Origin: Leifsonia sp. Root4
GTDB lineage: Bacteria; Actinomycetota; Actinomycetes; Actinomycetales; Microbacteriaceae
Reading direction: 5' to 3'
Assembly (NCBI RefSeq): GCF_001425085.1
Contig: NZ_LMDN01000003.1
Location: 541,767-605,766 of the forward strand
Length of the DNA: 64,000 nucleotides
A program made the translations under genes and the position numbers. This document shows, piece after piece, positions 9,447 through 18,990 of the stretch. The first letter of the stretch is position 1. Every line of letters starts with the position of its first letter. Under the pieces are notes generated by a model. That model worked only from the letters and a program-made list of their open reading frames with translations. It searched no databases and was not told the origin of the DNA.

Positions 9447-10179
9447 TGTATCCGCCGTTGTGTCCGCGGACTCCGCCTTCTGGACGGCGTCGTGGATGCC
9501 GCACGAGCGCGCCGAGACGGCGTCGTGGCTGCTCCGCGCTGACCGTGGTGTGACGAACCGGGCGAACTCCGCCGTGCCGCAGGAGCCCGCCACCACGGCG
9601 ATCGAGGAGCTCGAGGCCTTCTACGCCGAACGGTCCCTCCCTGCCGTTGCCCAGATCCCGAAACACCCTCGGTTCTCAGAGCTCGACGGCGAGCTCGCCG
9701 CGCGCGGCTACACGCTGCACACGCCGACTCTCGTGCAACTGCTGCGGCTGCGGCCGGAGCACTCCGGCGTCAGCGGCGCGGCGGTCACCGCTGAACCGTC
9801 AGCGGAATGGACGGCACGCTATCTCGCCACCGATGGCCGCGGCGATGAACGAGCCGACGCGGTTCAGCTGGAGATCGTCACCCGAACGCCGGCACGGTAC
9901 CTGATGAGCGCGGACTCAGACGTCGCCGTCGCCCGGTTGAGCGTGCATGGCGACATCGCCGTGCTCAGTTGCATGAGTGTGGCCGGCGCCCACCGCGGCC
10001 GCGGCCATGGCGGAATGCTGCTTCGCGCGGCAGTGGGAGAGGCTGCGGCGCTCGGCTGCAGACACGTCGCCCTCCAGGTGGCCGCGGACAACGTCGCCGC
10101 CCTCCGCCTGTACGGCGCGGCCGGCTTCGCGACGGTTGACCGATACCACTACCGGGTCGGGCCTGCTACCGGAGAATAG
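9418..10179 (+). CDS. GNAT family N-acetyltransferase
   Basis: Acetyl-CoA-dependent acyltransferase, 253 residues, of the actinobacterial two-lobe type. The N-terminal lobe has the motif WLLRADRGVTNRANSAVP and the C-terminal lobe has the acetyl-CoA loop (CMSVAGAHRGRGHGGMLL) followed by AADNVAALRLYGAAGF. ATG 9418 is preceded by a perfect AGGAGG at 8 nt, but both sit in a long hairpin; GTG 9460 is an in-frame alternative without a ribosome site. It is downstream of ctaF and overlaps the convergent methyltransferase gene by 14 bp. Substrate unknown; a role in oxidase biogenesis is not supported by anything beyond position. Confidence 0.83.
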   Translation: MSQRRGASSVVSAVVSADSAFWTASWMPHERAETASWLLRADRGVTNRANSAVPQEPATTAIEELEAFYAERSLPAVAQIPKHPRFSELDGELAARGYTLHTPTLVQLLRLRPEHSGVSGAAVTAEPSAEWTARYLATDGRGDERADAVQLEIVTRTPARYLMSADSDVAVARLSVHGDIAVLSCMSVAGAHRGRGHGGMLLRAAVGEAAALGCRHVALQVAADNVAALRLYGAAGFATVDRYHYRVGPATGE

Positions 10180-11023
10180 GGCGAAAGAGCAGGACGTCGA
10201 CGCTGACGGTCGTGGAGATCAGCTCGCTGGCGCCGGCGACGGGGGAGTCGGCCATGGGGGAGTCGGCTGCGTGGTGGGCCGATGGCCCCATCGAGACGAG
10301 CTGATCCGCTTCCGTCGCGCTCAGCACTGCCGCGTACTCGACCCGCTCCCTGCGTTCCAGGGCGAACAGCGCCGCGGCGTCGTCGACGAGTCGCTCGGCC
10401 TTGTCTGCCGGGATGTCCAGCGCGCGGCCGTCGGCACGGAGCTCCCGGATGTGCGCGGCCGTCGGAACGACGACGAGCAGGGCACCCTCCGGGTCGAGCA
10501 CCCGGTGGAACTCGGGCAGGTTCCGCGGCGCGAACACGGTCATGACGAGCCCGGCAACGGCATCCCGGACGGGAAGCGGCTGCCACGTGTCGGCGACGAG
10601 CCCGTCACAGCGCGCGCCGATGCCGCGCACCGTGCGGGCGACGGCATGGGGGGAGATGTCCATGGCGAGTGCCGAGGCTTCGTCGCCCTGTGAGGCCAGC
10701 ACACCGTCGAGGTAGTACCCAGTGCCACATCCGGCGTCGAAGACGCTCCGAGGGCCCTTCGCGAGCCCCGCGGAGCCGAATGTGGCAACCGACTCGCGCA
10801 GCGGCGCATAGTGGCCGCCGTCGAGGAATGCCTGCCGGGCGTCGAGCATCGCGGGGGAGTCGCCGATCATCCGGTTGCCGGATGCCAGCATGTTCACGTA
10901 GCCGCGCTTGTTGACGTCGAAGCTGTGACCGTTCGGGCATCGCACGGTCAGCGGTGGTTGCGGCAGCACGGCTTCACCGCAGTGTGGGCACCGCAACCAC
11001 GCGGCGAGACTCTCGAGGGTCAC
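10166..11023 (-). CDS. RlmA-type 23S rRNA guanine N1-methyltransferase
   Basis: SAM-dependent methyltransferase of the RlmA/TlrB family, 285 residues, predicted to methylate a guanine in 23S rRNA helix 35. The N-terminal zinc finger is visible (LRCPHCGEAV ... VRCPNGHSFD), followed by the family signature RGYVNML and GDSPAMLDARQAFLDGGHY. SAM motif I is FDAGCGTGYYLDG and motif IV lies around MTVFAPRNLPEFHRVL. The start is GTG 11023 because GGAAGGA lies about 5 nt upstream; the longer frame to 11056 has none. Convergent with the GNAT gene. RlmA paralogues can give macrolide tolerance, which is not deducible here. Confidence 0.82.
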   Translation of the reverse strand: MTLESLAAWLRCPHCGEAVLPQPPLTVRCPNGHSFDVNKRGYVNMLASGNRMIGDSPAMLDARQAFLDGGHYAPLRESVATFGSAGLAKGPRSVFDAGCGTGYYLDGVLASQGDEASALAMDISPHAVARTVRGIGARCDGLVADTWQPLPVRDAVAGLVMTVFAPRNLPEFHRVLDPEGALLVVVPTAAHIRELRADGRALDIPADKAERLVDDAAALFALERRERVEYAAVLSATEADQLVSMGPSAHHAADSPMADSPVAGASELISTTVSVDVLLFRPILR

Positions 11024-11075
11024 GGCGTTCCTTCCGGCACAGCTGACGCTGAACACAGCAGCTACTGAAACGAGA

Positions 11076-11111
11076 AGGGCGTTGGAGACGCGTGTACGTC
11101 TCCAACGCCCT
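11076..11111 (-). terminator. Intrinsic terminator downstream of qcrB
   Basis: Perfect 15-bp stem (AGGGCGTTGGAGACG / CGTCTCCAACGCCCT) with 6-nt loop, 16 bp after the qcrB stop, in the gap before the methyltransferase gene on the same strand. Confidence 0.8.
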
Positions 11112-11127
11112 GATCAAGCGGTTCTCG

Positions 11128-12759
11128 CTAGTGGTGCTCTCCGTGCGACTGCTCGATCTCCGCCTTGCTGACGGGAGCGATGCGGTCTTCGAAGAACCAG
11201 CGCGAGAGGGCAGCACGCAGGTGCTGGCCGGGGGTGATCTTGCCCTTGGCGTTCGGGCGGATCATCAGCGGCTTGTAGTCCTTGTAGTCGACCAGGCGCC
11301 AGCGCTCGTACTCGTCGAGGGGCTCGTGCACCTCGATGAACTCGCCGCCGGGCAGCTTCACGATGCGGCCGGACTCGAAGCCGTGCAGGACGATCTCGCG
11401 GTCCTTCTTCTGCAGGGCGATGCAGACGCGCTTCGTGATGAAGTACGCCACAAACGGTCCGAGGATCAGCATGGCCTGGAGGCCGTGGATCACGCCCTCC
11501 ATCGTCAGCTTGAAGTGCGTCGCGATGATGTCCGAGCTGGCCGCTGCCCAGAGGGCGGCGTAGAACGTGACACCGGCTGCGCCGATCGCCGTGCGGGTCG
11601 GTGCGTTGCGCGGGCGGTCGAGCACGTGGTGTTCGCGCTTGTCGCCGGTGATCCAGGCCTCGATGAACGGGTAGATCAGGACCAGCACGATGAAGATGCC
11701 GATGATGATCAGCGGAGCCAGGATGTTGAACGACCAGGTGCGGTCGAACAGCACGAACTCCCAGCCCGGCGGAACGAGGCGCAGCGCGCCGTCAGCGAAT
11801 CCGATGTACCAGTCAGGCTGGGTACCGGCGGAAACGGGTGACGGGTCGTACGGGCCGTAGTTCCAGATCGGGTTGATCGTGAACAGCGAGGCGATCAGCG
11901 TGACGATACCGAAGACGATGAAGAAGAATCCACCGGCCTTCGCGGTGTACACCGGAAGGATCGGGTACCCGACGACGGTCTGCTCGTTCTTGCCGGCGCC
12001 CGGGTACTGCGTGTGCTTGTGCACGACGACGAACAAAAGGTGCAGCGCGATGAAGAGCACGACGATCGCGGGCAGCAGCAGGATGTGCAGCGTGTAGAGG
12101 CGGCCGACGATCTGGTCACCAGGGAACTCGCCGCCGAAGAACAGGAACGACGTCCAGGTTCCGATGACGGGGATGCCCTTGATGATTCCGTCGATGATGC
12201 GCAGGCCGTTTCCGGAGAGCAGGTCATCGGGGAGCGAGTATCCGGTGAAGCCCTCGGCCATGGCCAGGATGAACAGCACGAAGCCGATGACCCAGTTGAG
12301 CTCGCGCGGCTTGCGGAACGCACCGGTGAAGAAGATGCGGAGCATGTGCAGGCCGATGGACGCCACGAAGAGCAGGGCAGCCCAGTGGTGCACCTGGCGC
12401 ATCAGCAGTCCGCCACGGATGTCGAAGGAGATGTCCATCGTCGACGACATCGCCGCCGACATGGCGACACCCTTGAGCGGCACGTAGGAGCCGTCGTAGT
12501 GCACCTCGACCATGGAGGCCTGGAAGAAGAACGTCAGGAACGATCCCGAGAGCAGGATGACGACGAAGGAGAAGAGCGCGACCTCACCGAGCAGGAACGA
12601 CCAGTGGTCGGGGAAGATCTTGCGACCGAACTCCTTGACCGCACCGGAGACGCTGGTGCGTTCGTCAAGATAATTCGCTGCGGCGGCCGTGAACCCACCG
12701 GGCTTCTGCGCTGCCGAATCCGAAGACTTCGGTGCGCTCGTGGTAGTTGCGGTGCTCAA
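11128..12759 (-). CDS. qcrB: Cytochrome bc1 complex cytochrome b subunit
   Basis: Di-haem quinol-oxidising membrane subunit of complex III, 543 residues with the extended C-terminus usual in actinobacteria. Haem b ligands are visible in QVHHWAALLFVASIGLHMLR and LHILLLPAIVVLFIALHLLF. The quinol-site motif is PDWY rather than PEWY (in AGTQPDWYIGFADG). After eight transmembrane helices comes a long cytoplasmic tail rich in charged residues, ending in a His-rich EQSHGEHH. Its ATG overlaps the qcrA stop by 4 bp (ATGA). Last gene of ctaE-qcrC-qcrA-qcrB. Confidence 0.97.
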   Translation of the reverse strand: MSTATTTSAPKSSDSAAQKPGGFTAAAANYLDERTSVSGAVKEFGRKIFPDHWSFLLGEVALFSFVVILLSGSFLTFFFQASMVEVHYDGSYVPLKGVAMSAAMSSTMDISFDIRGGLLMRQVHHWAALLFVASIGLHMLRIFFTGAFRKPRELNWVIGFVLFILAMAEGFTGYSLPDDLLSGNGLRIIDGIIKGIPVIGTWTSFLFFGGEFPGDQIVGRLYTLHILLLPAIVVLFIALHLLFVVVHKHTQYPGAGKNEQTVVGYPILPVYTAKAGGFFFIVFGIVTLIASLFTINPIWNYGPYDPSPVSAGTQPDWYIGFADGALRLVPPGWEFVLFDRTWSFNILAPLIIIGIFIVLVLIYPFIEAWITGDKREHHVLDRPRNAPTRTAIGAAGVTFYAALWAAASSDIIATHFKLTMEGVIHGLQAMLILGPFVAYFITKRVCIALQKKDREIVLHGFESGRIVKLPGGEFIEVHEPLDEYERWRLVDYKDYKPLMIRPNAKGKITPGQHLRAALSRWFFEDRIAPVSKAEIEQSHGEHH

Positions 12760-13835
12760 TGACGCTCCCAGAAGCTCGGGCCGACAGGTTCAGTGAAGTC
12801 GCTCTGTGCGATGAGGTAGCCCTCGTCGTCCACCGCAATCGGCAGCTGTGGCAACGCACGAGCGGCCGGTCCGAAGATGACCTCACAGTGGTTGGACACG
12901 TCGAACTGCGACTGGTGGCACGGGCAGAGCAGGTGGTGCGTCTGCTGCTCGTACAGAGCGACAGGGCAACCAACGTGGGTGCAGATCTTGGAGTACGCGA
13001 CGATGCCGTCGTACGACCAGCCGGCACGCTCGGGAAGCTCGTGGAGATCCTCGGGCTTCAGGCGCATCAGCAGAACGACCGCCTTCGCCTTCTCCTCGAG
13101 GTAGCCCTCACCGTGACCGAGGTCGGTGAGGCCCTCGGGGATCACGTGGAACGCGCTGCCCAGCGTGACGTCGGAGGCCTTGATCGGAGCACCGCTCGGG
13201 TCACTCGCGAGGCGGGTTCCCTTCGCCCACATGGTGTGCGAGAGCAGTTCGACCGGGTTCTGGTCCTGCGGAGCCAGGCCGCGGAAGAGAACGACGGCGG
13301 GGAGCGGGAAGGCGACGAGCGCACCGATCAGCGTGTTGCGGATCAGGGTGCGACGGCCGAAACCGGACTCCTCGTTGGCTTCCTCGAAGATCTCGACCGC
13401 GCGGGCGCGGGTCTCTTCGGTGCCACGGGTGGCGTGACGGACGTCGATGCCCTCTTTGTCGGACATGAGCGCCTTGGCCCAGTGCACTGCACCGATGCCG
13501 ATGGCGAGGAGCCCGAGGGTGATGCCGAGGCCGACGAACATGTTGTTCAGGCGCACGTCTCCGACGTCGTTCGACTCCATCGGGAACAGCATGTAGGCGG
13601 CGACCGCCCAGATGCTGCCGACGATCGACAGGTAGAAGAGTGTGTAGACGGTGCGCTCTGCGCGCTTCTCAGCCTTCGGATCGACATCCGTGACTCGCGC
13701 GCGGTGCGGCGGCAGTCCGGGGTCGGTCAGGGCGTCGCGCGTGATGACGGCGAGGCCTGCGGATTCTTCCGCATGGGCGAGGCCCGACGAATCGGCAGCG
13801 GTGATGTCCTTACCGCCGTTATCGTCCTGTGCCAT
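12756..13835 (-). CDS. qcrA: Cytochrome bc1 complex Rieske iron-sulfur subunit
   Basis: Carries the high-potential 2Fe-2S centre that passes electrons from quinol to the cytochrome c subunit; 359 residues. As in other actinobacteria there are three transmembrane helices (around residues 65-85, 95-115 and 165-185) before the Rieske domain. The cluster motifs are CTHVGC and CPCHQSQFD near residues 300 and 320. A twin-Arg-like pair (FGRRTLIRNT) precedes the third helix, consistent with Tat-dependent insertion of the folded Rieske domain; tatA and tatC are in this window. Overlaps qcrB by 4 bp. Confidence 0.96.
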   Translation of the reverse strand: MAQDDNGGKDITAADSSGLAHAEESAGLAVITRDALTDPGLPPHRARVTDVDPKAEKRAERTVYTLFYLSIVGSIWAVAAYMLFPMESNDVGDVRLNNMFVGLGITLGLLAIGIGAVHWAKALMSDKEGIDVRHATRGTEETRARAVEIFEEANEESGFGRRTLIRNTLIGALVAFPLPAVVLFRGLAPQDQNPVELLSHTMWAKGTRLASDPSGAPIKASDVTLGSAFHVIPEGLTDLGHGEGYLEEKAKAVVLLMRLKPEDLHELPERAGWSYDGIVAYSKICTHVGCPVALYEQQTHHLLCPCHQSQFDVSNHCEVIFGPAARALPQLPIAVDDEGYLIAQSDFTEPVGPSFWERH

Positions 13836-13872
13836 GGTTCTCCTTTGTACGCTGTGTCATTGCTTGCGTAGA

Positions 13873-14685
13873 TCAGTTGGACTTTGCCGTGATCCACACG
13901 GTCAGGGCAACAATCGCGCCGAGACCAAAGATCCAGATGAACAGACCCTCTGAAACGGGGCCGAGCGCACCGAGCTCGAATCCGCCGGGGGAGCGGTTGT
14001 CCTGCACGTACTTCAGGTACGTGATGATGTCGCGCTTGTCTTCGGGGGTGATGTTCATGTCGCTGAAGACGGGCATGTTCTGCGGGCCGGTGACCATGGC
14101 CTCGTAGATGTGCGTTCCGGAGACGTCGGTCAGCGCCGGGGCGAACTTGCCCTCGGTGAGAGCTCCACCTGCGCCGGCCACGTTGTGGCACATCGCGCAG
14201 TTGATGCGGAACAGCTCAGCGCCGTTCGCCGCGTTTCCGCCGCCGTCAACGAGTTCGGGGTCCGGAATTCCGGGGCCGGGGGCCGTGGAGGCGACGAAGG
14301 CGGCGAGTGCCTTGATCTGCTCCTCGGTGAACTGGACGGGCTTCTCTTCGGCCTGCGGTCCGTGCATCTGCATCGGCATGCGGCCGGTTCCGACCTGGAA
14401 GTCGACAGCGGCAGCGCCGACACCGATCAGGCTGGGTCCGTCGCCGGTGCCCTGGGCCTCGAGGCCGTGGCAGGTTGCACAGTTCGCCTGGAAGAGCTTC
14501 TTGCCCTCGTCGATTGTCTGCTGCGAGGTGATGTCGGTCTCTGCCGACGCGGTGCTCGCACTGAAGGCGGTGTATGCGCCGCCGGTGAAGACCAGTCCGA
14601 TTGCGAGCAGTGCGACGGTCGCCAGGGGGTGGCGACGACCAGTCTTGCGCGCTGCGCGCTTCGTGGGCTTGGGGTTCTCGGTCAT
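13873..14685 (-). CDS. qcrC: Cytochrome bc1 complex di-haem cytochrome c subunit
   Basis: Membrane-anchored c-type cytochrome with two covalent haems, which in actinobacteria connects complex III directly to the aa3 oxidase without a soluble cytochrome c; 270 residues. An N-terminal signal-anchor (LATVALLAIGLVFTGGAY) is followed by two haem-binding motifs, CATCH near residue 73 and CAMCH near residue 170, with likely Met ligands in GRMPMQM and PQNMPVF. A C-terminal helix (GLFIWIFGLGAIVALTVWI) anchors the protein. 37 bp before qcrA and 23 bp after ctaE. Confidence 0.97.
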   Translation of the reverse strand: MTENPKPTKRAARKTGRRHPLATVALLAIGLVFTGGAYTAFSASTASAETDITSQQTIDEGKKLFQANCATCHGLEAQGTGDGPSLIGVGAAAVDFQVGTGRMPMQMHGPQAEEKPVQFTEEQIKALAAFVASTAPGPGIPDPELVDGGGNAANGAELFRINCAMCHNVAGAGGALTEGKFAPALTDVSGTHIYEAMVTGPQNMPVFSDMNITPEDKRDIITYLKYVQDNRSPGGFELGALGPVSEGLFIWIFGLGAIVALTVWITAKSN

Positions 14686-14708
14686 GGGAAGTGATCCGCT
14701 CCTGATTG

Positions 14709-15344
14709 CTATTTGAGAACGTAGATGACCAGGAAGAGCCCGATCCAGACGACGTCAACGAAGTGCCAGTAGTAAGAAACGACGATGGCGCTGGTGGCTT
14801 CGCGGTGACCGAAGTTGCGGCCCTGTACCGAGAAGAAGCGACCGATCACGAGCAGGAAGGCGAAGAGGCCCGCCGTCACGTGGATGCCGTGGAAGCCGGT
14901 GGTGATGTAGAACGCCGATCCGTACGCGTTGGAGGAGAGCGAGATGCCCTCGGACACCAAGGTGGCGTACTCGAAGATCTGACCGGCGACGAAGATCGCG
15001 CCCAGCGCGTAGGTGAGGAAGAACCACTCGACGGTGCCCCACTGCGTGGGCTTCCAGCCGGTGGAACGTGCCTGCATCCTCTCGGCCGCGAAGACACCGA
15101 ACTGGCACGTGAACGACGACGCGATGAGGATCAGCGTGTTCGTCAGCGCGAAGGGGAAGTTGTGACGCGCGGTCTCAAACTCCCACAGCTCTGGGCTCGT
15201 GGAGCGCAAGGTGAAGTAGATGGCAAAGAGGCCAGCGAAGAACATGACTTCGCTGCCCAGCCAGACGATGGTGCCCACCGCCACGGTATTGGGCCTGTTG
15301 ATGGCGGGCGCGCTGGCCGGCTGAGTAATTGAAGTGCTCGTCAC
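14709..15344 (-). CDS. ctaE: Cytochrome c oxidase subunit III
   Basis: Third core subunit of the aa3 oxidase, 211 residues. Five transmembrane helices begin at [24 protein letters not shown]. The family motif [14 protein letters not shown] is present and the protein ends [18 protein letters not shown]. The start is GTG 15344: the upstream ATG at 15383 would cross the promoter, while a CATAAT box sits exactly 6 nt before GTG 15344, giving a leaderless mRNA. The GGAGGA between them is too close to serve as a ribosome site. First gene of the ctaE-qcrCAB operon, divergent from trpD. Confidence 0.93.
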   Translation of the reverse strand: MTSTSITQPASAPAINRPNTVAVGTIVWLGSEVMFFAGLFAIYFTLRSTSPELWEFETARHNFPFALTNTLILIASSFTCQFGVFAAERMQARSTGWKPTQWGTVEWFFLTYALGAIFVAGQIFEYATLVSEGISLSSNAYGSAFYITTGFHGIHVTAGLFAFLLVIGRFFSVQGRNFGHREATSAIVVSYYWHFVDVVWIGLFLVIYVLK

Positions 15345-15350
15345 TCCTCC

Positions 15351-15356
15351 ATTATG
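15351..15356 (-). promoter_or_regulatory. -10 box of leaderless promoter for ctaE-qcrCAB
   Basis: CATAAT on the minus strand, 6 nt before GTG 15344. No convincing -35. Confidence 0.5.
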
Positions 15357-15412
15357 GCCGAAATACTCGCAGGGTTTTCCCATTCAGGGCGGACTGTCGT
15401 CGAAAACTTTGG

Positions 15413-15431
15413 TTAGGGGAGCCTTAGTTTC
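15413..15431. promoter_or_regulatory. DtxR/IdeR-like iron box candidate upstream of ctaE
   Basis: TTAGGGGAGCCTTAGTTTC matches 14 of 19 positions of the DtxR/IdeR consensus (TWAGGTWAGSCTWACCTWA), with the central AGSCTWA intact. It lies 57 bp upstream of the ctaE -10 and about 65 bp upstream of the trpD -10. Match counted by eye; no score was computed. Confidence 0.35.
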
Positions 15432-15494
15432 AAGGCCAGAACGCTGAGAATCAGCGGTGAATCACAGTGGATCCGCAGGGAATCCCCGTGCTCC

Positions 15495-15500
15495 TAGGAT
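15495..15500 (+). promoter_or_regulatory. -10 box of leaderless promoter for trpD
   Basis: TAGGAT, 7 nt before ATG 15508, with no ribosome site between. Confidence 0.55.
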
Positions 15501-15507
15501 TGAGCAC

Positions 15508-16560
15508 ATGCTTGAGATTCAGTCGTGGCCATCCGTTCTCACTTCGCTGCTCGCCGGCGAAGACCTGAGTGTCGCGGATGCCGCCTGGTGCATGGATCAG
15601 GTCATGATCGGCGAAGCGAGCGAAGCTCAGCTCGCCGCGTTCCTTGTCGCACTGCGGGCGAAGGGCGAGACCGTCAACGAAATCGTCGGTTTCCGCGACG
15701 CGATCCTGGATCACGCGGTGCCTCTCGAAGTCGATTCCATGGCGCTGGACATCGTCGGAACGGGCGGTGACCGCTTCGGCACCGTGAACGTGTCGACGAT
15801 GGCCTCGGTCGTGTCGGCCGCGGCCGGCATCCCCGTGATCAAGCACGGCAACCGTGCTGCCAGCTCGGCATCCGGTTCCTCCGATGTGCTCGCGGCCCTC
15901 GGAATCGACCTCACCCTCTCTGCTGGGCGTGTCGCCGAGATCCTCGCCGAGGCCGGCATCACCTTCGCCTACGCGGCGGCGTTCCACCCGGGCTTCCGGC
16001 ATGCCGGAGCCGTGCGCAGCCAACTCGGCATTCCCACGGTGTTCAACTACCTGGGCCCTCTCTGCAACCCGGCCCGTCCGGAGGCATCGGCCGTCGGAGT
16101 CGCGCAGCTGGACCGGGTGCCGCTCTTCGTCGGCGTCTTCCAGACGCGTGGAGCCACCGCACTCGTGTTCCGCGGAGACGACGGCCTCGATGAGATGACG
16201 ACGACCGGCCACAGCCACGTCTGGGAGGTGTCGCGCGGTCTCGTGACCGAGCACGACATCGACCCCCGGGATCTGGGCGTCAAGCGGGCGAGGATGAGCG
16301 ATCTGCTCGGTGGCGACGCCGAGCACAACGCCGCCGTCGTGCACCGCATCTTCGCGGGGGAGACTGGGCCCGTGCGCGACATCGTCCTGCTGAACGCGGC
16401 AGCCGGTCTCGTCTCCTTTGACCTGGCCAACGATCCGGCCCAGAGTCAGATCAGCATCCTCGAGCGCTTCAGCGCGAAGATGGCCATCGCAGCGGAGACG
16501 ATCGACTCCGGCGCGGCCGCGAACAAGCTGGCCCAGTGGGTCGAGGCGTCCAAGGGGTAG
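15508..16560 (+). CDS. trpD: Anthranilate phosphoribosyltransferase
   Basis: Second step of tryptophan synthesis: transfers phosphoribose from PRPP to anthranilate; 350 residues. The PRPP-binding glycine loop is DIVGTGGDRFGTVNVST (near residue 85), followed by HGNRAASSASGSSDVLAALG and the anthranilate-site region FAAFHPGFRH-like (AAFHPGFRHAGAVR), then VFNYLGPLCNPARP. The open frame reaches ATG 15457, but ATG 15508 matches family N-termini and has a TAGGAT box 7 nt upstream. No other trp genes are nearby; a lone trpD beside ctaE is common in actinobacteria. Confidence 0.95.
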   Translation: MLEIQSWPSVLTSLLAGEDLSVADAAWCMDQVMIGEASEAQLAAFLVALRAKGETVNEIVGFRDAILDHAVPLEVDSMALDIVGTGGDRFGTVNVSTMASVVSAAAGIPVIKHGNRAASSASGSSDVLAALGIDLTLSAGRVAEILAEAGITFAYAAAFHPGFRHAGAVRSQLGIPTVFNYLGPLCNPARPEASAVGVAQLDRVPLFVGVFQTRGATALVFRGDDGLDEMTTTGHSHVWEVSRGLVTEHDIDPRDLGVKRARMSDLLGGDAEHNAAVVHRIFAGETGPVRDIVLLNAAAGLVSFDLANDPAQSQISILERFSAKMAIAAETIDSGAAANKLAQWVEASKG

Positions 16561-16580
16561 ACGCCCCGACCCGGCTGGCG

Positions 16581-18095
16581 CTACTTGACGTCGTCGTCGA
16601 CCCAATCGAGGGTCTTCGTGACGGCCTTCTTCCAGTTGCGCAGGAGTCGCGCGGCCTCCTCCGGATCCATCTGCGGGGTCCACCGGCTGTCTTCCTGCCA
16701 GTTCGCGCGCAGTTCATCGAGTCCGCTCCAGAAGCCGACGGCGAGTCCGGCGGCGTACGCCGCGCCGAGCGCCGTGGTCTCGGCGACGACGGGTCGAACG
16801 ACAGGCACTCCGAGGATGTCCGCCTGGAACTGCATCAGCAGGTTGTTGGCGATCATGCCGCCGTCGACCTTCAGCTCGGTCAGGTCGACCCCGGAGTCGG
16901 CGTTGACGGCGTCGAGCACCTCGCGGGTCTGGAACGCCGTCGCCTCGAGGGCGGCACGCGCAATGTGCCCCTTGTTGACGTAGCGGGTCAGGCCGACGAG
17001 CGCGCCGCGGGCGTCTGCACGCCAGTACGGGGCGAACAGGCCGGAGAACGCCGGCACGAAGTAGGCGCCGCCGTTGTCGTCGACCGTGCGTGCGAGCGCC
17101 TCGACCTCTGCGGCGGAGCTGAACAGCCCGAGGTTGTCGCGGAGCCACTGGATCAGCGAACCCGTCACGGCGATCGAGCCCTCGAGCGCGTAGTGCGGTT
17201 TCGCGTCGCCGAGCTTGTATCCGAGGGTCGTCAACAGACCGTTCTTGGAGTGGACGATCTCCTCACCCGTGTTGAAGATGAGGAAGTTGCCGGTTCCGTA
17301 GGTGTTCTTCGACTCTCCGGTGTCGAAGGCGGCCTGACCGAACGTCGCGGCCTGCTGGTCGCCGAGGATGCCGGCGATCGGGGTCTCGCGCAGCAGCGAG
17401 TTCTCGTGCGCGTGGCCGTACACCTCAGACGAGGAGCGGATGTCGGGCAGCATCGAGCGCGGCACATCGAACGCGGCGAGGATCTCGTCGTCCCACTGCA
17501 GGGTCTCGAGGTCCATGAACAGGGTGCGGCTGGCGTTCGTCACATCGGTCGCGTGCACGCCGCCGTCCACGCCGCCGGTCAGGTTCCACAGAACCCAGCA
17601 GTCGGTGGTGCCGAAGAGCAGTTCGCCGGCATCCGCCGCCTCACGGGCACCGGGCACGTTCTCGAGGATCCAGACGATCTTCGTGCCGGAGAAGTAGGTG
17701 GCCAGGGGCAGGCCGACCTGCTGCTTGAAGCGCTCGACACCGCCGTCGGCCGCGAGGCGGTCGACGATCGGCTGGGTGCGGGTGTCCTGCCAGACGATGG
17801 CGTTGTAGACGGGCCTGCCGGTGTTCTTGTTCCACACGACAGCCGTCTCGCGCTGGTTGGTGATGCCGACCGATGCGATGTCGTGGCGGGTCAGATTCGC
17901 CTTGCCGAGGGCCTGGCCGATCACTTCGCGCACGTTGTCCCAGATCTGGGTGGCGTTGTGCTCGACCCAACCGGCCTGCGGGAAGATCTGCTCGTGCTCA
18001 AGCTGCCCGGTCGAGATGATCGATCCGGCCTTGTCGAAGATGATGGCGCGTGAGCTCGTGGTGCCTTGGTCAATGGCGAGTACATAGTCAGCCAT
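16581..18095 (-). CDS. glpK: Glycerol kinase
   Basis: Phosphorylates glycerol to glycerol 3-phosphate with ATP; FGGY-family kinase of 504 residues. The N-terminal phosphate loop is [15 protein letters not shown]; the glycerol-contact region is [27 protein letters not shown]; and the C-terminal nucleotide motif is [25 protein letters not shown] lies 7 nt before ATG 18095. It follows glpF on the same strand by 118 bp, with a hairpin between that may lower read-through. No glpD is present in this window, so the next enzyme must be elsewhere. Confidence 0.97.
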   Translation of the reverse strand: MADYVLAIDQGTTSSRAIIFDKAGSIISTGQLEHEQIFPQAGWVEHNATQIWDNVREVIGQALGKANLTRHDIASVGITNQRETAVVWNKNTGRPVYNAIVWQDTRTQPIVDRLAADGGVERFKQQVGLPLATYFSGTKIVWILENVPGAREAADAGELLFGTTDCWVLWNLTGGVDGGVHATDVTNASRTLFMDLETLQWDDEILAAFDVPRSMLPDIRSSSEVYGHAHENSLLRETPIAGILGDQQAATFGQAAFDTGESKNTYGTGNFLIFNTGEEIVHSKNGLLTTLGYKLGDAKPHYALEGSIAVTGSLIQWLRDNLGLFSSAAEVEALARTVDDNGGAYFVPAFSGLFAPYWRADARGALVGLTRYVNKGHIARAALEATAFQTREVLDAVNADSGVDLTELKVDGGMIANNLLMQFQADILGVPVVRPVVAETTALGAAYAAGLAVGFWSGLDELRANWQEDSRWTPQMDPEEAARLLRNWKKAVTKTLDWVDDDVK

Positions 18096-18176
18096 GGGGG
18101 TGCTCCTTTTGAGAGAGTCGGTGAAGCGAGTGGATTGAGGGTTCCGAAAAGAACCTGGGGGGCCTGAAAAGAATGA

Positions 18177-18206
18177 GGGCCGACTCGGCGATGCCGAGCC
18201 GGCCCA
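18177..18206 (-). terminator. Hairpin between glpF and glpK (attenuator or weak terminator)
   Basis: Stem GGCCGACTCGGC / GCCGAGCCGGCC with GAT-type loop and one mismatch, directly after the glpF stop. No clear T run, so partial read-through into glpK is likely. Confidence 0.45.
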
Positions 18207-18213
18207 GTGGGGG

Positions 18214-18990
18214 TCAGGTGAGGAGAGGCAGTAGCACGATCGCCGACCAACCTGCGATCAGGCCACCGATGATGGGGCCGACGACGGGCACCCAGGAGTA
18301 GCTCCAGTCCGATGCACCCTTGCCCTTGATCGGCAGGATGAAGTGCGCGATGCGTGGGCCGAGGTCACGGGCTGGGTTGATGGCGTAGCCGGTCGGGCCA
18401 CCGAGGGAGGCACCGATACCGATAACGAGGAGAGCGACGGGGAGAGCGCCGAGCGCGGCAAGGCCGCCCTCGCCCTGTCGACCGCCACCGAAACCGATCA
18501 CGACGAACACCAGCACGAAGGTGCCGATGATCTCGGTGACGAGGTTCCAGCCGTAGGAGCGAATGGCGGGGCCGGTCGAGAACACACCGAGCTTGTTGGC
18601 CGGCTCCGGTTCTGCGTCGAAGTGCTGCTTGTACGCCAGCCACACGACGATGGCACCGATGATGGCACCGATCAGCTGTGCGGCGATGTAGGTGAGAACC
18701 GAGACGGGGTCGACAGGAACGGCGATCCCGGCTGCAGCGTTACCGAACTCCGTCGCGCCGTTCGCGACGAGGCCGAGCGTCACAGCCGGGTTGAGGTGGG
18801 CGCCGGAGGCATACGCGACGATGACGCCGGCGAAGACCGCGAGGCCCCAGCCGATGTTCACCATCAGGAAGCCGCCACCGAGACCCTTGTTCTTGGCCAG
18901 CGCGACGTTGGCGACAACGCCACAGCCGAGCAGCACGAGCATCGCGGTGCCTACCAACTCTGAAAGAAATACAACTCCGAGATTGTCCAC
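18214..18990 (-). CDS. glpF: Glycerol uptake facilitator (MIP/aquaporin family)
   Basis: Channel for passive glycerol entry, 258 residues with six transmembrane helices and two half-helices. Both NPA boxes are present: HLNPAVTLG near residue 67 and [10 protein letters not shown] near residue 205. The Asp after the second NPAR marks an aquaglyceroporin rather than a water-only aquaporin. The start is GTG 18990, preceded by AAAGGT. First gene of glpF-glpK and divergent from dhaKLM, so glycerol entry and phosphorylation sit beside dihydroxyacetone phosphorylation. Confidence 0.95.
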   Translation of the reverse strand: MDNLGVVFLSELVGTAMLVLLGCGVVANVALAKNKGLGGGFLMVNIGWGLAVFAGVIVAYASGAHLNPAVTLGLVANGATEFGNAAAGIAVPVDPVSVLTYIAAQLIGAIIGAIVVWLAYKQHFDAEPEPANKLGVFSTGPAIRSYGWNLVTEIIGTFVLVFVVIGFGGGRQGEGGLAALGALPVALLVIGIGASLGGPTGYAINPARDLGPRIAHFILPIKGKGASDWSYSWVPVVGPIIGGLIAGWSAIVLLPLLT

